From Deltaproteobacteria bacterium (GTDB taxonomy: Bacteria > Myxococcota_A > UBA796 > UBA9615): a stretch of DNA of 37,019 bases. This document shows, one piece after another, positions 26,108 to 33,214 of the stretch. Numbering within the stretch: the stretch's first letter is position 1; every line of letters starts with the position of its first letter. Made by a program: the position numbers and the translations under genes. The notes below the pieces were generated by a model. It was given only the letters and a program-made list of their open reading frames with translations. It did not search any database and was not told the origin of the DNA. The stretch spans positions 1 through 37,019 of the forward strand of contig PBPL01000223.1 of the NCBI GenBank assembly GCA_002724675.1, written 5' to 3'.

Positions 26108-27358
26108 TCATGGCCCTTTCCAGGGGGCTCTTAGCCGTGACCTGTGGCGGCGCTGCCGACGCCAGGCTCCGGTGACCGTCAACTCCGGCGAGTGCATGGC
26201 ACTTATCGGTGGAGGGGGCGTAGCAGCTGCCGGCACCGGCGAAGCCGACCCGTCCAGACCTTCTTGGTGACCCAATGGAAGAACGTCATTACTCCGATCG
26301 ACGCCCTGGCTACTGAAACTCTCTTCAGCCACAAGCCGCCTTGGTGTCTGTCCCATCGCGTCCCCCGCAGGACCCACTGTGTGTTCCCCGCCCGCGTCTC
26401 CTGACGAGAACCACCTCAACACCTCGGCCGGACTCCACGAGCGCAATTCAGACCATTGACCGGCCCCCGCCTCCTGCTCCACAGTGAGACCATAGCCATC
26501 CGTACAAGCACGCACCGAACCGTGCCTGCCTGTCCAGTACAGGCTACTCCCCCGGGCCAGATAGGTTGACGAAACCGATGCGTGGGGAAAACCGAACCGG
26601 TTCTCTCGACCGATCCCGGCCACTGCTACGAGCGGATCGACCGCAGCGACAAAACTAGGGGTCGAGCTGGTTCGACTGCCGTGGTGGGGCACCTTGAGCA
26701 CAGTGCTGCGGCGAACCCGTCCCAGAGCCACGAGTTGCGACTCCGCGAGCTCCTCGATGTCACCGGTCAATAAGAAGCTAACGGCTCCCAACTGAACGCG
26801 AAGGACAAGGGAGCGATTGTTCTCGCTTCTATGGTGGCTAGCCAGACCATCCTCCCACCCGGGCCAAGGCTGGAGGAGCGTTGTACGTATGGGGGCAGTT
26901 ACAGGACCAAAGGGGTCACCCTGATCGGCAGCGAAAACACGAATCCCACGGGATTCCGCGGACTCCAACAAGGACATCATGCGCCTGGGAAGACGCCGAC
27001 GAGACGGGACCCACAGAGCCCCCACAGAGACCTGCTTGATCACCGAGAAGAGGCCTTCGAAATGGTCACCATCCGCATGGGACACCAGCACGCGTTCTAG
27101 ATGATCGACCCCCTGTCGCCGCAGCGCTGGCAGAACTCGTCCCGCACCCACATCGTAGCCACCTCCAGGCAGGCCACCGCCATCAATCAACCAGTGCTCA
27201 CCCCCTGGGAGCGAAAGCAACTGGGAGTCACCCTGGCCCACATCGAGCACCGTGAGGCAGGCCTCGTAGCCCACGCCATCTGAGGTCCGTACTGCTCCAA
27301 GTGTCCAGAGGCAGGCCGCCCCAGCAAGAAACACGACGAGCATTCGCGTGTAGCTCAT
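26108..27358 (-). CDS. ComEC-type metallo-beta-lactamase-fold nuclease domain (separate cistron)
   Basis: This 416-residue protein corresponds to the C-terminal metallo-beta-lactamase domain of ComEC/Rec2, here a separate polypeptide. After one hydrophobic N-terminal helix (MLVVFLAGAACLWTLGAV) comes CLTVLDVGQGDSQLLSLPGG, then LIDGGGLPGG, the metal motif SHADGDHFEGL, FLLTGDIEELAE and VLKVPHHGSRTSS, all ComEC landmarks. The final 100 residues are proline-rich and end in an arginine-rich basic stretch, not typical of the family. ATG 27358 overlaps the stop of the membrane-channel gene by four bases (ATGA), so the two halves are likely made together. In ComEC this domain is thought to degrade the non-transported DNA strand. 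Confidence 0.9.
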   Translation of the reverse strand: MSYTRMLVVFLAGAACLWTLGAVRTSDGVGYEACLTVLDVGQGDSQLLSLPGGEHWLIDGGGLPGGGYDVGAGRVLPALRRQGVDHLERVLVSHADGDHFEGLFSVIKQVSVGALWVPSRRRLPRRMMSLLESAESRGIRVFAADQGDPFGPVTAPIRTTLLQPWPGWEDGLASHHRSENNRSLVLRVQLGAVSFLLTGDIEELAESQLVALGRVRRSTVLKVPHHGSRTSSTPSFVAAVDPLVAVAGIGRENRFGFPHASVSSTYLARGSSLYWTGRHGSVRACTDGYGLTVEQEAGAGQWSELRSWSPAEVLRWFSSGDAGGEHTVGPAGDAMGQTPRRLVAEESFSSQGVDRSNDVLPLGHQEGLDGSASPVPAAATPPPPISAMHSPELTVTGAWRRQRRHRSRLRAPWKGP

Positions 27359-28968
27359 GGTCGCTGTCTCGGAATGGGGGCCCACGTCAGCCCAAGGGCC
27401 ATAGCCCCCAGCAACAGATAGAGACCGACGACAACCTCATGGGAAACGCCGCCAACGAGAACAGGGCAAATCTCCGGTCGGGACCACCAGTGAATCCAGG
27501 TGAGAGCACCAGACGCGGGCAATGCAGCCAGCTGAAGAATCGGCGCGCCCCAGCTTGGATGAATCAAGCCTACTGCAGCCCCGGTCAAGAGGATGGGAAC
27601 GCACAGCGTTCCGAGCAGCGGCACCGCCAACAGGTTGACCCAGAGACCAGCGAGGGAGACCCGCCCCCACACAAGAGCACACAGCGGAGCGGTCGCGATC
27701 GTTGCTGCTGCAGATGCCAGAGCACAAGTCACGGCACCGTCGAACCAGCTTCGTGTCCAAGACTTTCGTCTTTCGGACACTCGCATGCGACCCACGGTCA
27801 AGAGGCCGACTACTGAAATCACGGACAACTGAAACCCAACCTGGTGAAGAACCGTGGGCCCGGCCCAGACAAGGACAATCACTGCGCCTGCCAGAGCATT
27901 CCAACCGCTCGGCCTCCTCTCGAGCCCCTGCGCGACCGCAACCAGCGCGACCATCAACAGAGCCCTCAAGCCGGACACTGGTCCACCAGCGACAGCCACG
28001 TACAGTGCGGCACCGACCACCCCGAGCAAGGAAGTCATTGGCCGCCAGTTCCCCGAACGTAGAAGGGCAGCAGCGGAGGACAAGCCGTACGTCCCGAAGA
28101 GTGTGAGCACCCAGGGCAAGGTGACCCTGGCCAACGACGTCAGGGCAACGGTTGCAGAAACAACATGGAGCCCGGAAATCGCCAACAGGTGTGCGGTCCC
28201 GCTTCGCACGAAGTCCTCAGTCATCGGACGCGGGAGGGCAGACTTGTCCGCAAGAACAAGAGCCAGAAAGAGGCCTCGGACTCTCTCTGGCGAGCCGAAC
28301 TCAATCGCCCGGCGTGCCCTCCGCCCGAGACCCGAGAACGCCCTATCAGAGAGCTGTAGACAGTGGTCTGCGAAGCTCTCGACGCCCCGAAGACGAACCC
28401 CATGTTCCACCGAAGCCACCCGGAGCACAGGAGCCCGCCACCGAGGACCATGCTGGGCCTCACGAAGACGGCCGCGAAACATCCAACGTTCACCGCGACG
28501 CGGTGACGATGCTACGTGGCTCCAGGTAGGCAGATGGACCTGTACAGGAGCCTTGCCAATCCAGCGCGGGGTGCTGCGGTCGACTCGAGGCCCCGGAGCA
28601 TGGGCGACTTGTGCGTGTGCGCTCCAGCGCGCATTCACCGGAGGACCCATCGACCGCAGCACTTCCACCTCCCAAACCTGGAGGGACCCGACCGGAGGAC
28701 CCATGGAATTCGGGGACGGCAAACCGCGCGCGAGCCCTAGCAAGAGGAACACCAGCAAGGGCCACAGCAAGGACCCTCGACCAGACCTCTGGTACACAGC
28801 GATGCCACCCCCCACCACAGCAAGGATCAGCCATGCCTGCGTCCTGGCCACCAGAGGGGAAGCAACTAGACCAAACACAAGAGCAATGGCAGGACCAAGC
28901 AGAGGCGCTCGCCCCCTCTCTGTTCCTAGCCACCTCAACTCGGCATCCGACCTCAGGCCCGAAGACAT
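27355..28968 (-). CDS. comEC: ComEC/Rec2 membrane channel domain protein
   Basis: A 537-residue integral membrane protein matching the N-terminal DUF4131 and Competence domains of the DNA-uptake channel ComEC. N-terminal helices (about 22-95) are followed by a soluble OB-like region (about 95-195, VEVLRSMGPPVNARWSAHAQ), then the Competence domain with the hallmark GTAHLLAISGLHVV and a run of about eight helices to the end. Family members normally continue with a metallo-beta-lactamase domain; here the frame stops at 27355 and that domain follows as its own gene with an ATGA overlap. No other competence gene is in the window. The ATG at 28968 has only AGG four bases upstream. Confidence 0.92.
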   Translation of the reverse strand: MSSGLRSDAELRWLGTERGRAPLLGPAIALVFGLVASPLVARTQAWLILAVVGGGIAVYQRSGRGSLLWPLLVFLLLGLARGLPSPNSMGPPVGSLQVWEVEVLRSMGPPVNARWSAHAQVAHAPGPRVDRSTPRWIGKAPVQVHLPTWSHVASSPRRGERWMFRGRLREAQHGPRWRAPVLRVASVEHGVRLRGVESFADHCLQLSDRAFSGLGRRARRAIEFGSPERVRGLFLALVLADKSALPRPMTEDFVRSGTAHLLAISGLHVVSATVALTSLARVTLPWVLTLFGTYGLSSAAALLRSGNWRPMTSLLGVVGAALYVAVAGGPVSGLRALLMVALVAVAQGLERRPSGWNALAGAVIVLVWAGPTVLHQVGFQLSVISVVGLLTVGRMRVSERRKSWTRSWFDGAVTCALASAAATIATAPLCALVWGRVSLAGLWVNLLAVPLLGTLCVPILLTGAAVGLIHPSWGAPILQLAALPASGALTWIHWWSRPEICPVLVGGVSHEVVVGLYLLLGAMALGLTWAPIPRQRP

Positions 28969-29204
28969 GAGGCCTGCTGAGGCAAGAGCAGTGCCAGAAC
29001 CCAGCGAGGATCACCCGCTCCGCACTAGCCCAATCATTTCAGCTGCCTCACGACGATTCCTGCAGGCACAGACCCACCAGCGGTGGCCTACATCTGTCCA
29101 GGGATGTCTGGCCGTGTCCTGGGCCCCTGCACACGCCCCTCCAGCCCTCGAGTGGGTGTCGAAGTGGAACGCCCCGCCCTGCTATCCTTGAGGACCAGCC
29201 AGCT

Positions 29205-30008
29205 ATGGGCCTCTTCGATGTACATGCACACCTGACCCATCCGCGCCTGCTGCCACAGGTAGACGAGGTGCTCGACCATGCCCGCAGCGCAGGACTGAGC
29301 TCGATCATCAGCAATGGGCTCAACCCAGAAGACAACCAGAGTGTGCGAGACCTGGCCGCGCGCTGCCCCCTCGTGCGCCCCGCCTTTGGCTTGTACCCCG
29401 TCGACGCCGTCCTGACCGAAATGGCACAGCAAGGACTCGGCTACCCCAGAGAGCCGGGAGACTGGACCGCAGAAGAAGCGGTGGAGTGGGTGCGTGAACA
29501 CGCCCATGAGGCCATCGCAGTGGGCGAGATTGGTCTGGACGGCTACTGGGTTCCCGAGGACCTCTGGCAGCGCCAAGAACAGATCTTTCGAAGCCTCGTC
29601 CAGGTCGCTCTGGACGCCGACAAGCCCATCATCATTCACAGCCGGAAGCGGGAGCAGCGGTGCTTCGAGATCGTGCAGGAGCTGGGGGCGAAGCGGGTCA
29701 ACTTTCACTGCTTTGGCAGCAAGGTAAAGCGAGCTCGCCGCTACGCCGGCGAAGGCTACTACTTCTCGATCCCCGCCAACGCCCGACGCTCGGAGAGCTT
29801 TACCCGCATGCTCGAGACGCTGCCTCGCGATCGACTCCTCTTGGAGACCGACTGCCCCTACCTGTCGCCGGAACGCGACACGACGAACGAGCCCGCCAAC
29901 GTCTCGGGCACACTGGCCTATGCTGCGGAGCTGTGGGGCGAGACCGAGACCTCGGTCCTGGAGCAGCTGGAAGAGAATTACTGCCGGCTCTTTGGCTCAC
30001 CGCCCTGA
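29205..30008 (+). CDS. TatD family metal-dependent hydrolase
   Basis: A 267-residue TIM-barrel amidohydrolase-type enzyme of the TatD family, generally described as a metal-dependent DNase/exonuclease. The metal-binding motifs are all present: FDVHAHL at the N-terminus (D5, H7, H9), AVGEIGLD, KPIIIHSRK, VNFHCFG and LLLETDCPYLSPE. The end NYCRLFG is typical. Lacking a signal peptide it should be cytosolic. The start is ATG 29205; GAGG lies 11 bases upstream and TATCCT (29183-29188) could be a -10 box. The last twelve bases overlap, tail to tail, the HAD-like gene on the other strand. Confidence 0.93.
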   Translation: MGLFDVHAHLTHPRLLPQVDEVLDHARSAGLSSIISNGLNPEDNQSVRDLAARCPLVRPAFGLYPVDAVLTEMAQQGLGYPREPGDWTAEEAVEWVREHAHEAIAVGEIGLDGYWVPEDLWQRQEQIFRSLVQVALDADKPIIIHSRKREQRCFEIVQELGAKRVNFHCFGSKVKRARRYAGEGYYFSIPANARRSESFTRMLETLPRDRLLLETDCPYLSPERDTTNEPANVSGTLAYAAELWGETETSVLEQLEENYCRLFGSPP

Positions 30009-31037
30009 GCGAGCTCTGAGACGCTCCAGCAGACCCACATAGTCCAAGGGCTCCGTGCTGGTAGAGAGGCCAACGACTCGGGCATTGCCCAGGTCTCCTG
30101 CTCGCTCCACGCACTTCCAGACAACCTCGGCTTCACTCACACTGTCTGCTCGCTCTTGGACAGCCATTCCCAGGTCTTGCATGGCCGAGGTCGGCAGATA
30201 GCCCCGCCGCATGACGTCCTGAAACAGGTTCGCCAGCTGATCAGCCGGCTTTTGGTCCGCCTTGAGGAAGGCTCGGGTGACATTCATGACCGAGGCCGCA
30301 TCGAGATGCCCTCGCGCAAAGAGCACAAGGGCCGCCTGAAAGTAGTTAAAGACAGGCACGAGCCGCAGCCCAAAGGGGGCAAAGACCGAAGGTGGGCTGC
30401 TGCGATCTAAGTGAATGAAGATGCTCTCGACCCCCTCGCCACCAGAGCACTCTTTGGACTGGACCACCTGTTCTCTCCACTTCAGACACCGCTCTACCGA
30501 CTCCCGATCCGAGCCTGCGGTCTCCAACACAGCGATCAGCAGCGCCTCATCGACCTGACCGGCGAGGATGTCGGCATACAGCGAGTAGACAAACGCATCA
30601 TCCTCGGCATCGTCGCCAAACAGCGTCTCGCCCACAGACACGCCCAGCTCGAACCGCGAACGCAGCAACAGCGGGAGCTTGTAACCGACCTGCTCCCGGA
30701 GGGCACGAAAGCGCCCCTGCCGGATGTTTCGGAGCTGCGGCTTGAGGTGAAACTCGTGCCAGGACACACCGTCCAGACGCAGCTTCTCCTCCAGCACACC
30801 GCGCATCTGACGCGGGGAGCCCGAGATGATGGTGACACGGGACGGACCCAGCCCTTCATGAGCCGCCGCTAGCTCCCGAAGTAAGGATGCGGAGCCCGGA
30901 ACATTCACTTTGTGCTCCGCGCGCTCGAAGGGGATCCGAACCAGGCTCTTGAGTTCTTCGAAGTGCGTGTCCAGGTAGGTCTTGTCGAGATCCCACCGAT
31001 ACACATGACGCCATGCGGGCCGGGGGTGCCGCGCCAT
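29997..31037 (-). CDS. HAD-fold phosphatase domain protein, App1/DUF2183-like
   Basis: A 346-residue protein whose first 170 residues look like the App1/DUF2183 catalytic domain, a HAD-superfamily fold linked to phosphatidate phosphatase in yeast App1. HAD motif I is YRWDLDKTYLDT (D16, D18), motif II is TIISGSPRQM, a lysine (K99 or K120) fits motif III and FGDDAEDDAFVYSLYADIL supplies the acidic motif IV. Residues 170-346 form a helical region I do not recognise, lacking membrane segments. The start overlaps the plsX stop by one base (TGATG). Position after plsX, whose product makes the acyl-phosphate precursor of phosphatidic acid, suggests a lipid-phosphate substrate, but this is inference. 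Confidence in the HAD fold is higher than in substrate. Confidence 0.75.
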   Translation of the reverse strand: MARHPRPAWRHVYRWDLDKTYLDTHFEELKSLVRIPFERAEHKVNVPGSASLLRELAAAHEGLGPSRVTIISGSPRQMRGVLEEKLRLDGVSWHEFHLKPQLRNIRQGRFRALREQVGYKLPLLLRSRFELGVSVGETLFGDDAEDDAFVYSLYADILAGQVDEALLIAVLETAGSDRESVERCLKWREQVVQSKECSGGEGVESIFIHLDRSSPPSVFAPFGLRLVPVFNYFQAALVLFARGHLDAASVMNVTRAFLKADQKPADQLANLFQDVMRRGYLPTSAMQDLGMAVQERADSVSEAEVVWKCVERAGDLGNARVVGLSTSTEPLDYVGLLERLRARSGR

Positions 31038-32053
31038 CAGAGTGCGTCCTCGTCAAACGGCAGATCAGTCATCGCCCGCTCCACGGTGCGGACCATGTCC
31101 GAGCGAGCAGCCTTCGCCGCGACCTTGCACGCATTGGCGATGGCGCGATGGCGGCTTCGCCCGTGAGCCTTGATGACGGGCCGGGTGAAGCCCAAGATGG
31201 GTGCGCCTCCGTACGATTCCCAGTCGAGCAGGCGACGCACTCGCTCCACCCCCGACGACAGCAAGAGCAGCCCCAGCCCTTGCAGGTACTTGCGGGCGCG
31301 CACATCGGCGGTCAGGTCGGCGACCACCTCACCCAGCCCTTCGAGCATCTTCAACACCACGTTGCCCAGGAAGCCCGAGGTCACGACCACGTCCACGGTT
31401 CCCCGCGGTATATCCAGCCCCTCGATGTTGCCAGCGAAGTCCAGAGCATCGATCTCGGACAGGATGCGGTGCGCCTCGACCACCTCAGACGGGCCCTTGT
31501 GGCTCTCGGTGCCGTTGCTGAGCAAGGCGACTCTCGGGTTCGGGTTGCCCGACACTGCGCTGGCATAGGCCGAGCCCATCGCAGCAAAAGTAACAAGGTC
31601 GCGCGCCGTCGCATCGAGAGTCGCCCCCACATCGAGGAGCAACGCAAATGGATCCTGCCGGGGTCCGTGGCGTCTCTCGGTGGGGATGACCGCGGCAAGG
31701 CAGGCTCGCCGCACGCCGGCAACCCGCCCCAGGTGTTCGGCCGAGGCCAGGATGGCAGCACCCGCAGAGCCGGCGGTAACCGCCGCATCGGCTCGACCCT
31801 CCGCCACCAGGCGCGCAGCCAACAAGATGGAAGCGTCTGGCTGCGCGTCCAGCTGGTCGCGCGGCGGCGCATCGGGACGAACCCACTGCTCTGTATGGAC
31901 CACGGACAGTCGGGCGGGGTCGTAGCGCTGCTCGTCCAAGAGCTGGGACACGGCATCACCGGGCCCCACCAGAAGTGTCCTAAGATCGTCCCGATCTTGC
32001 GACAGTTGAGCCGCCGCGTTCACAACCTCTTCGGGCCCGTGGTCTCCACCCAT
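31037..32053 (-). CDS. plsX: Phosphate acyltransferase PlsX (start unresolved)
   Basis: PlsX converts acyl-ACP to acyl-phosphate, feeding PlsY in phospholipid synthesis, and works at the inner face of the membrane. Family marks are MGGDHGPEEVV, TAGSAGAAILASAEHLGRV, LLDVGATLDATARDLVTFA, NPNPRVALLSNGTESHKG, FAGNIEGLDI and VVVTSGFLGNVVLKMLEG. ATG 32053 is the only canonical start, yet the frame continues upstream as SSVVTTIALDC, which matches the first strand of the family (usually like MRIAVDAMGGD). No ATG/GTG/TTG lies in that stretch. A strong GGAGA (32100-32096) sits six bases before an ATC at 32089-32087, which would give a 350-residue protein of normal layout. Usual length is about 330-350. 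Its stop overlaps the HAD-like gene. Confidence 0.9.
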   Translation of the reverse strand: MGGDHGPEEVVNAAAQLSQDRDDLRTLLVGPGDAVSQLLDEQRYDPARLSVVHTEQWVRPDAPPRDQLDAQPDASILLAARLVAEGRADAAVTAGSAGAAILASAEHLGRVAGVRRACLAAVIPTERRHGPRQDPFALLLDVGATLDATARDLVTFAAMGSAYASAVSGNPNPRVALLSNGTESHKGPSEVVEAHRILSEIDALDFAGNIEGLDIPRGTVDVVVTSGFLGNVVLKMLEGLGEVVADLTADVRARKYLQGLGLLLLSSGVERVRRLLDWESYGGAPILGFTRPVIKAHGRSRHRAIANACKVAAKAARSDMVRTVERAMTDLPFDEDAL

Positions 32054-32095
32054 GCAGTCCAGGGCGATGGTGGTGACAACGGACGAGATAGCGGG

Positions 32096-32100
32096 TCTCC
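32096..32100 (-). promoter_or_regulatory. Shine-Dalgarno sequence suggesting a non-canonical plsX start
   Basis: Read on the minus strand the sequence is TAGGAGA, combining the stop codon of the preceding gene with GGAGA, followed by six bases and ATC (32089-32087) in the plsX frame. It is far too distant (about 42 bases) to serve ATG 32053. This is the reason for suspecting an AUC start. Confidence 0.5.
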
Positions 32101-32714
32101 TACTGGCCTTGCGCGTCCACCCGCAGGAACGCGACCACGAACCACAAGAGCCCCATCACCACCGCGCCGACAGCGACACCATGGGCCTTTCGGAAACGAT
32201 CTTCGATCTGGTTGACCCGATCCTGAAAGACGAGCCACGTGCGTCCAGAAAATGGCAGGAGCACCTCTCGGACGCGCAAGAAACCAAAGCCAGCGGGCAG
32301 CAGGCCAACCAACAGGAGCTTGGCGATGGGAGGGTAGGCCAAGAAGAACGGGGGGAGGGCGAACGAGGCCAGGATGAGCCCGGCATAGACCTTGAATTCC
32401 TTCTGGGCCGCCTCCAGGAGACTCTCGTCTTCGGCTCTTCGCTCTCGCTTCACTCGCTCGTCGACGGCCGCCTCCTCCTCGACCTCGGCGCTCGCCAGAT
32501 CCAAGAGATCACGCTGGGCCTCGGCTTCACGAATCACGTCATCCAGCGCACCCACATCAGCCACCACGTCATCTCGACGGGCCACCAGGTCTTCCACCAG
32601 GCTGGACGCAGCCTTCCACTCATCGCGCTGCTGAAGCTGCATCGGAGCCTCCTCCAGGCGATGTCGGAGACTCGCGATCACATCATCCAGTCGACCCACA
32701 GCATCGGTTGTCAT
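32100..32714 (-). CDS. Coiled-coil membrane protein of unknown function
   Basis: A 204-residue protein I do not recognise. Residues about 8-110 are highly charged and heptad-like (RLDDVIASLRHRLEEAPMQL, DLLDLASAEVEEEAAVDERV), predicting a long coiled coil. A membrane hairpin follows (about 114-150: VYAGLILASFALPPFFLAYP and IAKLLLVGLLPAGFGF). A final helix near 182-198 (GVAVGAVVMGLLWFVVAFL) ends the protein. ATG 32714 with GGAAGG upstream is chosen; it overlaps the stop of the 4-TM gene by four bases. The next gene is plsX. The arrangement suggests an accessory membrane protein of the phospholipid operon, by position only. Confidence 0.75.
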   Translation of the reverse strand: MTTDAVGRLDDVIASLRHRLEEAPMQLQQRDEWKAASSLVEDLVARRDDVVADVGALDDVIREAEAQRDLLDLASAEVEEEAAVDERVKRERRAEDESLLEAAQKEFKVYAGLILASFALPPFFLAYPPIAKLLLVGLLPAGFGFLRVREVLLPFSGRTWLVFQDRVNQIEDRFRKAHGVAVGAVVMGLLWFVVAFLRVDAQGQ

Positions 32715-33094
32715 GCTTCCTTCCCGGGGAAGAGCCCCCACAAGAGCCAAGACCACAATCCAGCGGCCACGGCAGGCCCGAAGAGCACCATGGGAAGGCT
32801 GGACTTGTGTATGAAGAAACAGAGAATCAGGAGGCCCACCAGGTTCAGTGTGACCACAGCACAGAGAATCCCAGGGCAAAGCTCGGTCCGGCGGACGGCC
32901 ACCTCCAAGAGGGCAGCCATAACCAACAGCACTCCCGCCACGAGGTAATAGAGCAGCCAGTGTCTAGGCGGCTCGAGGCTCAAGAAAGAGAGCAGGTCGT
33001 GCGGCAACAGCGCAGGCACGCCCCCTAGGACACCGTGATAAACGGCAGCTAGGCGGAGGATGCGCTCCGGTCTCAGTGTCACCTCGTCAGCCAT
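32711..33094 (-). CDS. Small four-helix membrane protein of unknown function
   Basis: A 127-residue protein with four hydrophobic segments: about 14-32, 45-66, 75-93 and 98-121. Short charged loops separate them (RRTELCP, HKSS). There is no signal peptide cleavage site, no cysteine pair and no enzyme motif, so no function is proposed. It is first in the minus-strand operon leading to plsX and overlaps the following gene by four bases (ATGA). The 120-base gap before it is shared with the divergent pseudoprotease gene. Confidence 0.72.
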   Translation of the reverse strand: MADEVTLRPERILRLAAVYHGVLGGVPALLPHDLLSFLSLEPPRHWLLYYLVAGVLLVMAALLEVAVRRTELCPGILCAVVTLNLVGLLILCFFIHKSSLPMVLFGPAVAAGLWSWLLWGLFPGKEA

Positions 33095-33181
33095 TGAGAG
33101 AGCATAGCGACTGGCGGGCCTGTCCGTCCCAACCGAGCGCAGAGTCAGCGCGAGCGAGCCCGCCCAGTTAGGATTGGCCGA

Positions 33182-33205
33182 CCCTGCCCTGCCCTGCCCT
33201 GCCCC
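33182..33205 (+). repeat. CCCTG pentanucleotide repeat in the pseudoprotease leader
   Basis: Four perfect tandem copies of CCCTG (33182-33201) plus CCCC (33202-33205) lie directly before the ribosome-binding site GGAG (33206-33209) and the ATG at 33215. The tract is outside the reading frame, in the short intergenic region between divergent genes. Changes in copy number would alter promoter or leader spacing by five bases per unit. Confidence 0.8.
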
Positions 33206-33214
33206 GGAGTATCC

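Noticed and set aside
27854-29191. 445-codon plus-strand frame opposite comEC
   Set aside because: Composition is Arg/Pro/Ser-rich with no motif, and the minus strand here encodes clear ComEC features.
29997-30008. Tail-to-tail overlap of tatD and the HAD-like gene as an antisense regulatory feature
   Set aside because: Twelve bases of convergent overlap are common in compact genomes and do not by themselves imply regulation.
31013-32215. 400-codon plus-strand frame opposite plsX
   Set aside because: A shadow of plsX; no recognisable domain and no ribosome-binding site.
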